Shown here piece by piece: positions 36,170-43,793 of a stretch of DNA of 64,000 bases. The stretch covers positions 1,178,001-1,242,000 of the forward strand of contig NZ_CP049366.1 in the NCBI RefSeq assembly GCF_014058425.1, read 5' to 3'. Within the stretch, counting starts at the first letter, position 1. Every line of letters starts with the position of its first letter. Under the pieces are notes generated by a model. It made no database searches, was not told where the DNA came from, and saw nothing but the letters and a program-made list of their open reading frames with translations. Both the position numbers and the translations under genes were made by a program. The stretch comes from Companilactobacillus pabuli. Its GTDB lineage: Bacteria > Bacillota > Bacilli > Lactobacillales > Lactobacillaceae.

Positions 36170-38845
36170 TTACTTTTTACCAGTACGACGTTGGAAGAAT
36201 TTAACAATTTCAACAATCAAAATCATCAATACTCCAGCGCCAAGGACAATCAACCATTGTTCTAGATTCAGTTCAGTAACGTGGAACAAGCTGTTAAATC
36301 CAGGAACAACAATTGTCGCTGCCACCATGATAAATGATGTTAATACACCAATGTTGAACATCTTATTCTTGAACATATGAACTTTAAAGATCGATTGATA
36401 CGTCGATTTAACGTTAAATGCGTGGAACAATTGAATCAAAGCTAATGTTGCATAGGCCATTGTCAAAGCATCAGCATGCATTGCATCATTAGCTGTGTGG
36501 ACTGGGAACATAATGGCTAATCCATAAACTCCCAAAGTAATCAGTCCTTCAAGGATACCTTGATAAACGATCGAAGAACCAATTCCTCCACCTAAGAAAC
36601 TTGAACGGCGCCCACGTGGTTTTTTATCCATAATACCTGGTTCGGTTGGTTCAACACCTAAAGCGATTGCTGGGAAAGTATCGGTTGCTAAATTGATCCA
36701 AAGCAACTGAACCGGTAGTAAAATATCCCAGCCTAGCAAAGTCATCATGAACAATGTCAAAACTTCACCTAAGTTAGCTGAAAGTAAATATTGAATCGAT
36801 TTTTGAATATTAGAGAAGACCTTACGACCTTCTTCAACCGCAACGATGATTGTTGCAAAGTTATCATCGGCTAATACCATATCAGAAGCTCCCTTAGAAA
36901 CTTCCGTACCAGTAATACCCATACCGATACCAATATCAGCGGACTTCAAAGCTGGTGCATCATTGACACCGTCACCAGTCATGGCAACAACTTTACCTTT
37001 ATCTTGCCAAGCTTTGACGATTCTAACTTTATGTTCTGGAGATACACGCGCATAAACTGAATAACGTTGAACATTCTTTTCGAATTCATCGTCACTCATT
37101 TGATCCAATTGAGCCCCAGTAATGACAGCATCATCATCGCCTGCTTTAATGATTCCTAAACGAGCTGCAATCGCTTCGGCAGTATCTTGATGGTCACCAG
37201 TAATCATCATTGGACGAATACCAGCTTTTTTGGCATCAGCAACCGCTTTGGCAGCCTCTGGACGTTCTGGATCAATCATCCCAATCAAACCTGCAAAGAC
37301 TAAATCATTTTCAACGGTCTCTGAATCAACGGTTTGTGGAATTTCATCAATAATCTTATAACCCATGGCTAAAACTCTCAAAGCTTGAGTTGCCATTGCT
37401 TTATTTTGCTTTAAAATTTCTGTCTTATCGGCTTCAGTAAAATCAACTACTTCATCAGAGGTTTTTTGCAATTTAGTAACTCGTTGCAACAACATATCAG
37501 GAGCACCTTTGACCGCTACTAAGAATTTACCATCAGATAACTTGTGAATCGTTGACATCAACTTACGTTCTGAATCGAATGGTACTTCTGCAACACGTGG
37601 TTCCTTTTTCAACTCGTCTTCAACTTGATAGTCGTGATCAAATCCAAATTGAACTAAGGCTGTTTCAGTTGGATCACCTACTAAAACTCCATCATTTTGA
37701 ATCTTTGTATCATTGGCAAACGTCATAACTTGTAGAACTTTATCAGCTCCAGTGATTTTTGACGAGGCATCATTTAGTTTGCCATATTGATAAAACTTTT
37801 CGACTGTCATCTTATTTTGAGTTAACGTACCAGTCTTATCAGAAGCAACAATATCAGTACTTCCCAACGTTTCAACTGCAGGAAGCTTCCTAACCAAAGC
37901 TTTACGCTTAGCCATTCTTGTTGTACCTAACGCTAAAATAATCGTTACGATAGCTGGTAAACCTTCCGGAATTGCAGCAACGGCTAATGAAATTGCGACC
38001 AACATCATATTGATGACTAATTCATTCATTGGCAATCCCGAATGATTATTGAAAATACCAACTGCGAAAATCACTGCAGCGATTCCAAGAATCAACCAAG
38101 TCAAAGTTTTACCAAGAGAATTCAAATTATCTTGCAGAGGTGTGCTTGTTTCCTCAGCTTTATTGATCATTCCAGCAATTTGACCAACTTGTGTATTCAT
38201 ACCAACACCAACTACGATACCGACTCCACGACCGTAAGTAACATTACTATTCATATAAGCCATGTTTTTACGATCACCTAGTGGAATATCCTCATCTGGT
38301 AGAGTTTCTGCTTCTTTTTCAACCGGAACTGATTCACCAGTCAAAGCAGCTTCTTCAATCTTCATCGAGGCCGAATCAATCAAGCGGATATCCGCTGGCA
38401 CAATATCTCCAGCTTCTAGCAAAACAACATCTCCGACCACTAAAGCCTCACTACTAACTGTCTCCAGTTTGCCATTTCGCTTGATATGAGCTTCAGGAGT
38501 CGACATTTCCTTCAAAGCATCAATAGCTTCCTCAGCCTTTGACTCCTGGAAAACCCCAAAAACAGCATTGATAATAACTACGGCCAAAATCAAAGCGGCA
38601 TCAGCCCATTCTTGAGCAACAAATCCTGAAATCAAGGCAGCCACTAATAAAACAATAATCATAAAATCTTTAAATTGATCAAAAAATCTTTGGAACAAAT
38701 TCTTCTTCTTACCTTGTGCTAAAGCATTAGGCCCATTTTCTTCCAAACGTTTTTTAGCTTGGTCAGTACTTAATCCGGCTTCACTAGTTTGGAATTTATC
38801 CAACAGTGAAGTTTTATCCAGTGCATAATATCGAGTATCTTTCAA
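36170..38845 (-). CDS. P-type cation ATPase, probable manganese/calcium exporter under riboswitch control
   Basis: An 892-aa P2-type ATPase that pumps a divalent cation across the membrane. Order: N-terminal cation-ATPase domain (NGPNALAQGKKKN), helices M1-M2, actuator loop with TGES, M3-M4 with the ion-site PEGLPAI, phosphorylation motif DKTGTLTQNK, the hinge MTGDGVNDAPALK, then the C-terminal six helices. The family is usually labelled calcium-transporting. The gene lies behind a yybP-ykoY-like leader, and such ATPases (YoaB in Lactococcus) export manganese. I chose TTG 38845 because GGAGGGG lies 6 nt before it; the open frame to 39031 runs through the leader RNA and is not coding. Confidence 0.9.
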   Translation of the reverse strand: MKDTRYYALDKTSLLDKFQTSEAGLSTDQAKKRLEENGPNALAQGKKKNLFQRFFDQFKDFMIIVLLVAALISGFVAQEWADAALILAVVIINAVFGVFQESKAEEAIDALKEMSTPEAHIKRNGKLETVSSEALVVGDVVLLEAGDIVPADIRLIDSASMKIEEAALTGESVPVEKEAETLPDEDIPLGDRKNMAYMNSNVTYGRGVGIVVGVGMNTQVGQIAGMINKAEETSTPLQDNLNSLGKTLTWLILGIAAVIFAVGIFNNHSGLPMNELVINMMLVAISLAVAAIPEGLPAIVTIILALGTTRMAKRKALVRKLPAVETLGSTDIVASDKTGTLTQNKMTVEKFYQYGKLNDASSKITGADKVLQVMTFANDTKIQNDGVLVGDPTETALVQFGFDHDYQVEDELKKEPRVAEVPFDSERKLMSTIHKLSDGKFLVAVKGAPDMLLQRVTKLQKTSDEVVDFTEADKTEILKQNKAMATQALRVLAMGYKIIDEIPQTVDSETVENDLVFAGLIGMIDPERPEAAKAVADAKKAGIRPMMITGDHQDTAEAIAARLGIIKAGDDDAVITGAQLDQMSDDEFEKNVQRYSVYARVSPEHKVRIVKAWQDKGKVVAMTGDGVNDAPALKSADIGIGMGITGTEVSKGASDMVLADDNFATIIVAVEEGRKVFSNIQKSIQYLLSANLGEVLTLFMMTLLGWDILLPVQLLWINLATDTFPAIALGVEPTEPGIMDKKPRGRRSSFLGGGIGSSIVYQGILEGLITLGVYGLAIMFPVHTANDAMHADALTMAYATLALIQLFHAFNVKSTYQSIFKVHMFKNKMFNIGVLTSFIMVAATIVVPGFNSLFHVTELNLEQWLIVLGAGVLMILIVEIVKFFQRRTGKK

Positions 38846-38863
38846 ATTCAACCCCTCCTTTGA

Positions 38864-38905
38864 TTTAAAAAAAGAGACCTGCACGCCAAATAGCGTACAA
38901 GTCTC
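38864..38905 (-). terminator. Intrinsic terminator forming the riboswitch expression platform
   Basis: On the minus strand a 13-bp stem (38893-38905 with 38874-38886, two G-T pairs) is followed by a long T-run (38864-38873), 20 nt before the ATPase start. The upstream arm includes CTTGT (38897-38901), which also pairs with ACAAG (38977-38981) to close the aptamer, so the two folds exclude each other. Confidence 0.85.
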
Positions 38906-38985
38906 ACTAATTAAGACAAAACCAGACTTACGTCTTGCTGACGATTTTGTCGCAGGCAACTTCTGCAAGTTACTCCCTTGTTTAA
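38895..38985 (-). promoter_or_regulatory. yybP-ykoY-type manganese riboswitch aptamer
   Basis: Read on the minus strand, the leader contains the hallmarks of the yybP-ykoY family: ACAAGGGAGTAAC at the 5' side, AAAATCGTCAGCAAG in the middle, and GTGAGACTTGT at the 3' side. The ends ACAAG and CTTGT pair as P1. Family members turn on Mn(II) exporter genes by preventing terminator formation when manganese binds; here the 3' P1 strand is shared with a terminator arm, which fits exactly. Recognised by eye; no covariance model was run. Confidence 0.8.
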
Positions 38986-39002
38986 GGTCAGTATATCGAA
39001 AA

Positions 39003-39031
39003 TCTATATTTAAATCAAAGAAAAGATGCAA
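39003..39031 (-). promoter_or_regulatory. Promoter of the riboswitch transcript
   Basis: On the minus strand, -35 TTGCAT (39026-39031) and -10 TATAGA (39003-39008) with a 17-nt spacer. The start point would be ~38996, just before the aptamer. Confidence 0.65.
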
Positions 39032-39035
39032 TAAA

Positions 39036-40247
39036 TTAAATTATATATTCGGCATTAACCCATTCATTGGTTGCTACTCGATAATACGTTGTTCCATCAA
39101 CAACCTTAGTTTGATCAGTTTGCCATGATGTATTATTTGCTAATGCTCGATTAGTTATCGTTGTCATGCTTCCGTCATCTTGCAAAGCAACTAATTGAAC
39201 GTAACTAGAATTTGAATTATTTACTTTGATAACATTAGCTGAGCTAGCTGCATCAGTAGTTGAAGAATTTCCAGCTAAGTATTGTGCTGCTACCCATTCA
39301 TTCGTAGCTACTCGATAATATGTTGTTCCATTGACAACTTTTGTTTGATCAGTTTGCCATGATGTATTATTTGCTAATGCTCGATTAGTTATTGTTGTCA
39401 TACTTCCATCATCCTGTAGAGCCATCAATGGTACATAACTGCTAGAAGAATTATCTACTTCAATTACATTAGAACTAGTAGATCCACTATCAGTTACGGC
39501 TGAATCATTATCAGTTGAAGTTGTCGTAGTTGTTGTAGTCGTACTTGAAGAATTAGGTGACTGATATGATGTAAAGAAATCATCATACAACTCAGACACA
39601 TCAAAATAACCGCTACTTCCGCTAAAAGTATAAGAACTCGACCATTGCCAGCCATGATTAGAGGTATACCATTCTTGTCCAGAAGGATTATATGGATATG
39701 ATGCGATCCAACCGGTATCGACACTCATTACACTGCCGACCCAAGAACCCATAGTATAAATTGTCGAACGATAACCATATTTAGCAACTTCTGTCATAAA
39801 AGCTTGATTATCAGCATCATTTTGTGCTTCAGACACAGAACTTTGCTCGGAACTTTCAACATCAGTAGCTAATACAGCCCCTTCGGGTAAGCCATCCGCT
39901 TGAGCCAATTTACCAGCATAATCCGCTTCGGCAATCGCACTAGCAACACTATTGTAGTGAGCAAAATGATAACCGCTAATATACATGCCGGCTTTTTGAG
40001 CATTTGCAATGTTATTTGCAGCTGTACTATCCTTAAAAGAAGTACCTTCACTAATTTTAGTTACAATCGCTTTAACGCCATAGTTGTTGTACATATCTTG
40101 GAAATTGGCAACAGTCATGGCTCCATTATTATTGGACACATCGACCATATCTGTTCTAGCAGCGCTTACATTAGTAGCTCCCAAAAGTACTATCAAGAAC
40201 GAAAATATTGTCGCCAAAAGAATTGTCGTTTTTCTTTTTAAAACCAT
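39036..40247 (-). CDS. Secreted GH25 muramidase with two SLAP-like repeats
   Basis: A 403-aa exported muramidase, paralogue of the one at 33918. Signal peptide with hydrophobic LLATIFSFLIVLLGA and cleavage near NVSA/AR. GH25 domain ~30-235 with DMVDVSNNNG and ATDVES for the catalytic Asp and Glu. A low-complexity S/T linker (a run of eight T) follows, then two nearly identical SLAP-like modules, each with SMTTITNRALANNTSWQTDQ and YYRVATNEWV. I start at ATG 40247 with GGAG 8 nt before; the TTG at 40253 is too close to the ribosome site. The second module probably doubles wall binding. Confidence 0.9.
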   Translation of the reverse strand: MVLKRKTTILLATIFSFLIVLLGATNVSAARTDMVDVSNNNGAMTVANFQDMYNNYGVKAIVTKISEGTSFKDSTAANNIANAQKAGMYISGYHFAHYNSVASAIAEADYAGKLAQADGLPEGAVLATDVESSEQSSVSEAQNDADNQAFMTEVAKYGYRSTIYTMGSWVGSVMSVDTGWIASYPYNPSGQEWYTSNHGWQWSSSYTFSGSSGYFDVSELYDDFFTSYQSPNSSSTTTTTTTTSTDNDSAVTDSGSTSSNVIEVDNSSSSYVPLMALQDDGSMTTITNRALANNTSWQTDQTKVVNGTTYYRVATNEWVAAQYLAGNSSTTDAASSANVIKVNNSNSSYVQLVALQDDGSMTTITNRALANNTSWQTDQTKVVDGTTYYRVATNEWVNAEYII

Positions 40248-40440
40248 TATCAAATCTCCCTCTTGTTGTTATCACAACAAAAGAATTATAGAACTGGTAT
40301 TAAAAAATGAACCAAAAATTACATGATTGTACTTATAAATTAACATAGTAACTATTATTTAATCAAAAATTAACTTGATTTATTGTATTTTTTGAATTTT
40401 ATTTTTAACAGCAATTATTACTTATTTACGGAGGATTTTT

Positions 40441-41121
40441 ATGAACTACAAATATATTTTAATCGACCTTGATGATACTATTCTAGATACAAGGGCCAAT
40501 ACACATAATGCTTTAAAAGAAATGGCTAAATATGTTGATTTTCCATTCAATGATGAACAAATTCAATATTGGTATCAAATGAATGACTATTTGTGGAAAC
40601 AATTGGAAGAAAAGCAGATTAGTCGACAAGAATTGATGGACAGTCGCTTTCCAAATCTATTTAGTCATTTCAACAAAAAAATCGATACTACCAACATAAA
40701 TCAACAATACTTTGATGTACTAAATCAACAGCACGAATTGATGCCCGGCGCTAAAGAGATCCTACAGGAATTAAATAAAACATATCGTCTATTTGCGGCT
40801 TCAAACGGAACCGGCGATAAACAATATTCCCAAACGGCAGGCGCAAAAATTGACCAATACTTTGAAAAGATATTTTTATCAGAAGATATTGGTTTCGATA
40901 AACCTGACAAAAAATTCTTTGAAGCCATTGAAAATGAATTACAGGCAAAACCTGAAGACTTTTTAATGATTGGCGACTCACTTTCCTCAGATATTGCTGG
41001 TGCTAATTATAGTAATATCGATAGTCTTTGGTATAACAAGAATGAGATTAATAATAAGACTGATTTTAAGCCCACTTATGAAGTGACTAAATTAGCAGAT
41101 ATTTGCGCAACTATTAAATAA
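40441..41121 (+). CDS. YjjG-family HAD nucleotidase
   Basis: A 226-aa HAD hydrolase of the YjjG/YfnB type, which removes 5'-phosphate from non-canonical pyrimidine nucleotides in house-cleaning. Motif I is LIDLDDTILDTR (Asp9/Asp11 region), motif II is AASNGT, motif III Lys is in GFDKPDKKFF, motif IV is MIGDSLSSDI. A helical C1 cap sits at ~20-90. Full length, no signal peptide. GGAGG lies 7-8 nt before ATG. Alone, followed by the 367-nt gap with the folded element. Confidence 0.87.
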   Translation: MNYKYILIDLDDTILDTRANTHNALKEMAKYVDFPFNDEQIQYWYQMNDYLWKQLEEKQISRQELMDSRFPNLFSHFNKKIDTTNINQQYFDVLNQQHELMPGAKEILQELNKTYRLFAASNGTGDKQYSQTAGAKIDQYFEKIFLSEDIGFDKPDKKFFEAIENELQAKPEDFLMIGDSLSSDIAGANYSNIDSLWYNKNEINNKTDFKPTYEVTKLADICATIK

Positions 41122-41237
41122 ACTGATTCAATTAATAAAAGAGCGAAAATAGCATCCATTCAAATATAGTCATTTTGACTATTGTTTAAATAGATGCCTA
41201 TTTACTCAGTCATTAAAAATATAAAATTACTATCTAG

Positions 41238-41308
41238 TCCGGAATAGCAAAGGCTCCAAGTCGTACCCACATCGTTCCAGCCAAATTTGCTTTGCTATGG
41301 AGGACGGA
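41238..41308. other. Strongly folded ~71-nt element, candidate non-coding RNA
   Basis: In the 367-nt gap 41122-41488, GC-richer sequence folds into a long hairpin: outer TCCG/CGGA (41238-41241 with 41305-41308), a 9-bp stem ATAGCAAAG/CTTTGCTAT (41244-41252 with 41290-41298) and an inner GGCT/AGCC pair, enclosing a loop of CCCACATCG-like sequence. The palindrome is imperfect with purine bulges, as in structured RNA rather than a protein operator. No coding frame of note runs through it, and no T-run follows, so it is not a simple terminator. The rest of the gap holds an AT-rich hairpin (ATAGTCATTTTGACTAT, ~41165-41181) and the promoter listed next. Strand of transcription unknown. Confidence 0.55.
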
Positions 41309-41376
41309 ATATTACTACTAACCTAACTTAAGAAAGAGCCACAAACCTAAATCTCTCCCTTTTTTCTGAAAATTTA

Positions 41377-41407
41377 TTGTTATCGAACCGGTTCGATAGA
41401 CTAGAAT
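41377..41407 (+). promoter_or_regulatory. Operator/promoter of the organophosphate transporter
   Basis: TATCGAACCGGTTCGATA (41381-41398) is a perfect 18-bp palindrome with the CCGG centre of LacI-type operators. It fills the space between a weak -35 (TTGTTA 41377-41382, or TTATCG) and a -10 TAGAAT at 41402-41407. A second possible -10 TATAAT is at ~41446-41451. The operator is 91 nt before the transporter start and resembles the 14279-14294 site in its AACCGGTT core. Confidence 0.6.
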
Positions 41408-41488
41408 AACCATGATTACAGCGTTTATCCGTTTTCATTGCGTTATAATCGATTTGGTCATAAATAAATTTATTGGGGAGGGATTTTT

Positions 41489-42868
41489 ATGTTACATTAT
41501 TTTGACCTGAAACGTCCTCAAAAATTGGGTTTATCAATTAACGAACAAAAGAGTCGTTGGTTTCGTGAATTCTTAAAGTCATTTTTGGTCGTTTTCTTCG
41601 TTTACTTCTGCATGTATTTGATTCGGAATAATCTTTCTGCAGCACAACCTTTGTTAGTTAAAGATGGGATTTCTACAACTGCACTAGGTTGGATTGGTTA
41701 TGGATTCTCACTAGCTTACGGGATCGGTAAAACTGTTCTAGGCTACGTCGTTGATGGTAAGAATACTAAGAAATTCATGTCGTTCCTTTTGATTCTCGCT
41801 GCTATTATGACGTTAATTATTGGGGTTGCCTTATTAATGAATCAAGCTCCTGTCGGATTGATCTTAGTACTTTGGTCATTGAATGGTATTTTCCAATCTC
41901 CTGGTGGCTCAGCTTCTTTATCCACCATTTCACGTTGGACGACAACTACTACTCGTGGACGCTATATTGGAATTTGGAACATTTCTCACGAATTCGGTGG
42001 TGCTGTTGCTGGTGTTATCGCTCTTTGGGGTGCAAATCATCTCTTTGGCGGTAACGTCGGTGGTATGTTTATTTTTCCCGCCATTATTGGTTTAATCGTC
42101 GGTTTCTGGGGATTATTCTTCGGGGCTGATGACCCACAAGAACTAGGTTGGGACCCTAGTGAAATCATCTTTGGTGAAAATATTTCAAAAGCTGATCAAT
42201 CTGCTTCCAAGATGAGTAAGTGGACTATTTTTAAGACTTTCGTCATGAAGAGTCCTTGGGTCTGGCTATTGTGTATCGCTAACGTCTTCGTTTATGTCGT
42301 TAGAATCGGTATCGTCAACTGGGCTCCCTTGTACACTGTTCAACAGCTTCACTTCACAGTAGCTCAAGGTGCCAATACTTTATTGCTTTTCCAATTAGGT
42401 GGAATTATTGGTAGTGTTGTTTGGGGCTGGTTCTCAGATCTTTTGAAGGGTCGTCGGGCTGTTGTTTCAATCATTTGTTTAGCTCTGACAGCCTTCGTTG
42501 TTTTGGGTTATCGTTACGGGACAACACCTATGATGATCAATACTTCTTTGTTTTTCTTAGGTATGTTGATTTACGGACCACAACTATTGATCGGTGTCTC
42601 TGTTATCAGTTTCGTACCTAAAAATGCTCTAAACGTGTCTGATGGATTGACTGGTACCTTTGCTTACATCTTCGGCGATTTGATGGCACAAGTTGGTTTT
42701 GCGGCCATTGCCGATCCTAAGCAAAATGGTCTCTCAATTCTTGGCATGAACCTTCATGGTTGGAATGATACTTTCATTGTCTTCTACATGGCGGTCGTAT
42801 TGAGTATCATTATTTTAGCTATTATTGCTGTCGGTGAAGAAAAACGGATTCGTCAACAATTAAATTAA
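41489..42868 (+). CDS. MFS organophosphate:phosphate antiporter (UhpT/GlpT family)
   Basis: A 459-aa membrane protein with about 12 helices, of the organophosphate:Pi antiporter family that imports hexose-6-phosphate or glycerol-3-phosphate in exchange for phosphate. Diagnostic stretches are the N-terminal YFCMYLIRNNLSAAQPLL, GYGFSLAYGIGKTVLGYVVD, the SRWTTTTTRGRYIGIWNISHEFGG block and PQLLIGVSVISFVPKNA. Specificity between hexose phosphate and glycerol phosphate is not decidable, though a GDPD-type operon elsewhere in the window makes glycerol-3-phosphate conceivable. GGGGAGGG precedes the start. Single gene with its own operator and terminator. Confidence 0.88.
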   Translation: MLHYFDLKRPQKLGLSINEQKSRWFREFLKSFLVVFFVYFCMYLIRNNLSAAQPLLVKDGISTTALGWIGYGFSLAYGIGKTVLGYVVDGKNTKKFMSFLLILAAIMTLIIGVALLMNQAPVGLILVLWSLNGIFQSPGGSASLSTISRWTTTTTRGRYIGIWNISHEFGGAVAGVIALWGANHLFGGNVGGMFIFPAIIGLIVGFWGLFFGADDPQELGWDPSEIIFGENISKADQSASKMSKWTIFKTFVMKSPWVWLLCIANVFVYVVRIGIVNWAPLYTVQQLHFTVAQGANTLLLFQLGGIIGSVVWGWFSDLLKGRRAVVSIICLALTAFVVLGYRYGTTPMMINTSLFFLGMLIYGPQLLIGVSVISFVPKNALNVSDGLTGTFAYIFGDLMAQVGFAAIADPKQNGLSILGMNLHGWNDTFIVFYMAVVLSIIILAIIAVGEEKRIRQQLN

Positions 42869-42876
42869 TTTGATAC

Positions 42877-42920
42877 AAAAACAGGTTTGATTTTCCTATT
42901 CGAAATCAAACCTGTTTTTT
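42877..42920. terminator. Strong bidirectional terminator
   Basis: A 17-bp perfect stem (42877-42893 with 42903-42919) with a 9-nt loop. Ends the transporter gene and the converging HAD gene. Confidence 0.87.
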
Positions 42921-43731
42921 ATTTTTCTTTTGTAAAATAATCTTCTAAAAATTTGGCTAAGCCGTCTTTAGCGTTAGTTTCAGTCACAAAATTAGCAATT
43001 TTTTTAACTTCGGGTAACCCATTACCCATGGCAACTGAATACTTAGCTTCCTTCATCATCCCGACATCATTCATTCCATCACCAAAAACGAAAGTATGGT
43101 CGTAATCTATGCCCCATTCTTGTTGAATTCGTTTAACTGCCGTTCCCTTATCTGTTTGCAGTGGAATCATTTCCAAATTATCTGGACTAGAAGATGACAT
43201 TTCCATTAAACCGCTATCGATCAACTCATCTCGAACAATATGAAGCTCTGACATATCACCACGACTCAAAACTACGCCATTAGTGATATCGCCAGTAACT
43301 GATTTTAATTCTGAAAAGCTTTCGACTTCCTCATAGCCAAAATCTTCATCAAAATTACCAGCATTTTGGGCGATGAAATCAGGAATTTTTCTTGTGAAAT
43401 AAGCTTTCTCTGGTGTAAAGAGCATCATTGGCAATTGATATTTAGCCGTTACTTTATACGCCAAATCAACCGCCTTTGAACCTAATTTAGTAACCTCTCG
43501 ACCTTTAGCACCATCAAAGACAGCTCCGTTAGACGTTATCATCTTTACATCAGGATTTAACAATCTCTGCGTAATTTTAGCTAATTCATACATCCGCCCT
43601 GTCGCAATGTAAAAAATTACTCCTTTTTGTTGTAGATTCTCAATTGTTTCTTTAGTTCGTGGAGAAATATGCTTATGATCACTCGCTAAAAGCGTTCCAT
43701 CAAGATCCATAAATACTAAATATTTTGGCAT
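42919..43731 (-). CDS. Cof-type HAD-IIB phosphatase
   Basis: A 270-aa phosphatase of the Cof subfamily. Motif I DLDGTLLASD at residues 9-18, motif II IATGR (~43), a C2B cap (~80-190), Lys in DKGTAVKRI, and motif IV VFGDGMNDVGMM (~214) with the following VAMGNG. It likely removes phosphate from sugar phosphates or related metabolites such as pyridoxal phosphate; the family is promiscuous. Start preceded by GAGGGA. It lies 62 nt after the fbp gene and may be co-transcribed with it. Confidence 0.9.
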   Translation of the reverse strand: MPKYLVFMDLDGTLLASDHKHISPRTKETIENLQQKGVIFYIATGRMYELAKITQRLLNPDVKMITSNGAVFDGAKGREVTKLGSKAVDLAYKVTAKYQLPMMLFTPEKAYFTRKIPDFIAQNAGNFDEDFGYEEVESFSELKSVTGDITNGVVLSRGDMSELHIVRDELIDSGLMEMSSSSPDNLEMIPLQTDKGTAVKRIQQEWGIDYDHTFVFGDGMNDVGMMKEAKYSVAMGNGLPEVKKIANFVTETNAKDGLAKFLEDYFTKEK

Positions 43732-43793
43732 AAATTTTTCCCTCGATTTTTAATTAACTTCATAATCTATTGTAGCAAAGTTTTTGTAATCGG

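Noticed and set aside
38846-39031. 62-codon N-terminal extension of the P-type ATPase
   Set aside because: The frame runs through the riboswitch and its terminator and has no family similarity; GGAGGGG 6 nt before TTG 38845 sets the start.
39050-39450. CRISPR-like or intergenic repeat
   Set aside because: The repeat is in frame inside the muramidase gene and encodes two copies of a protein module.
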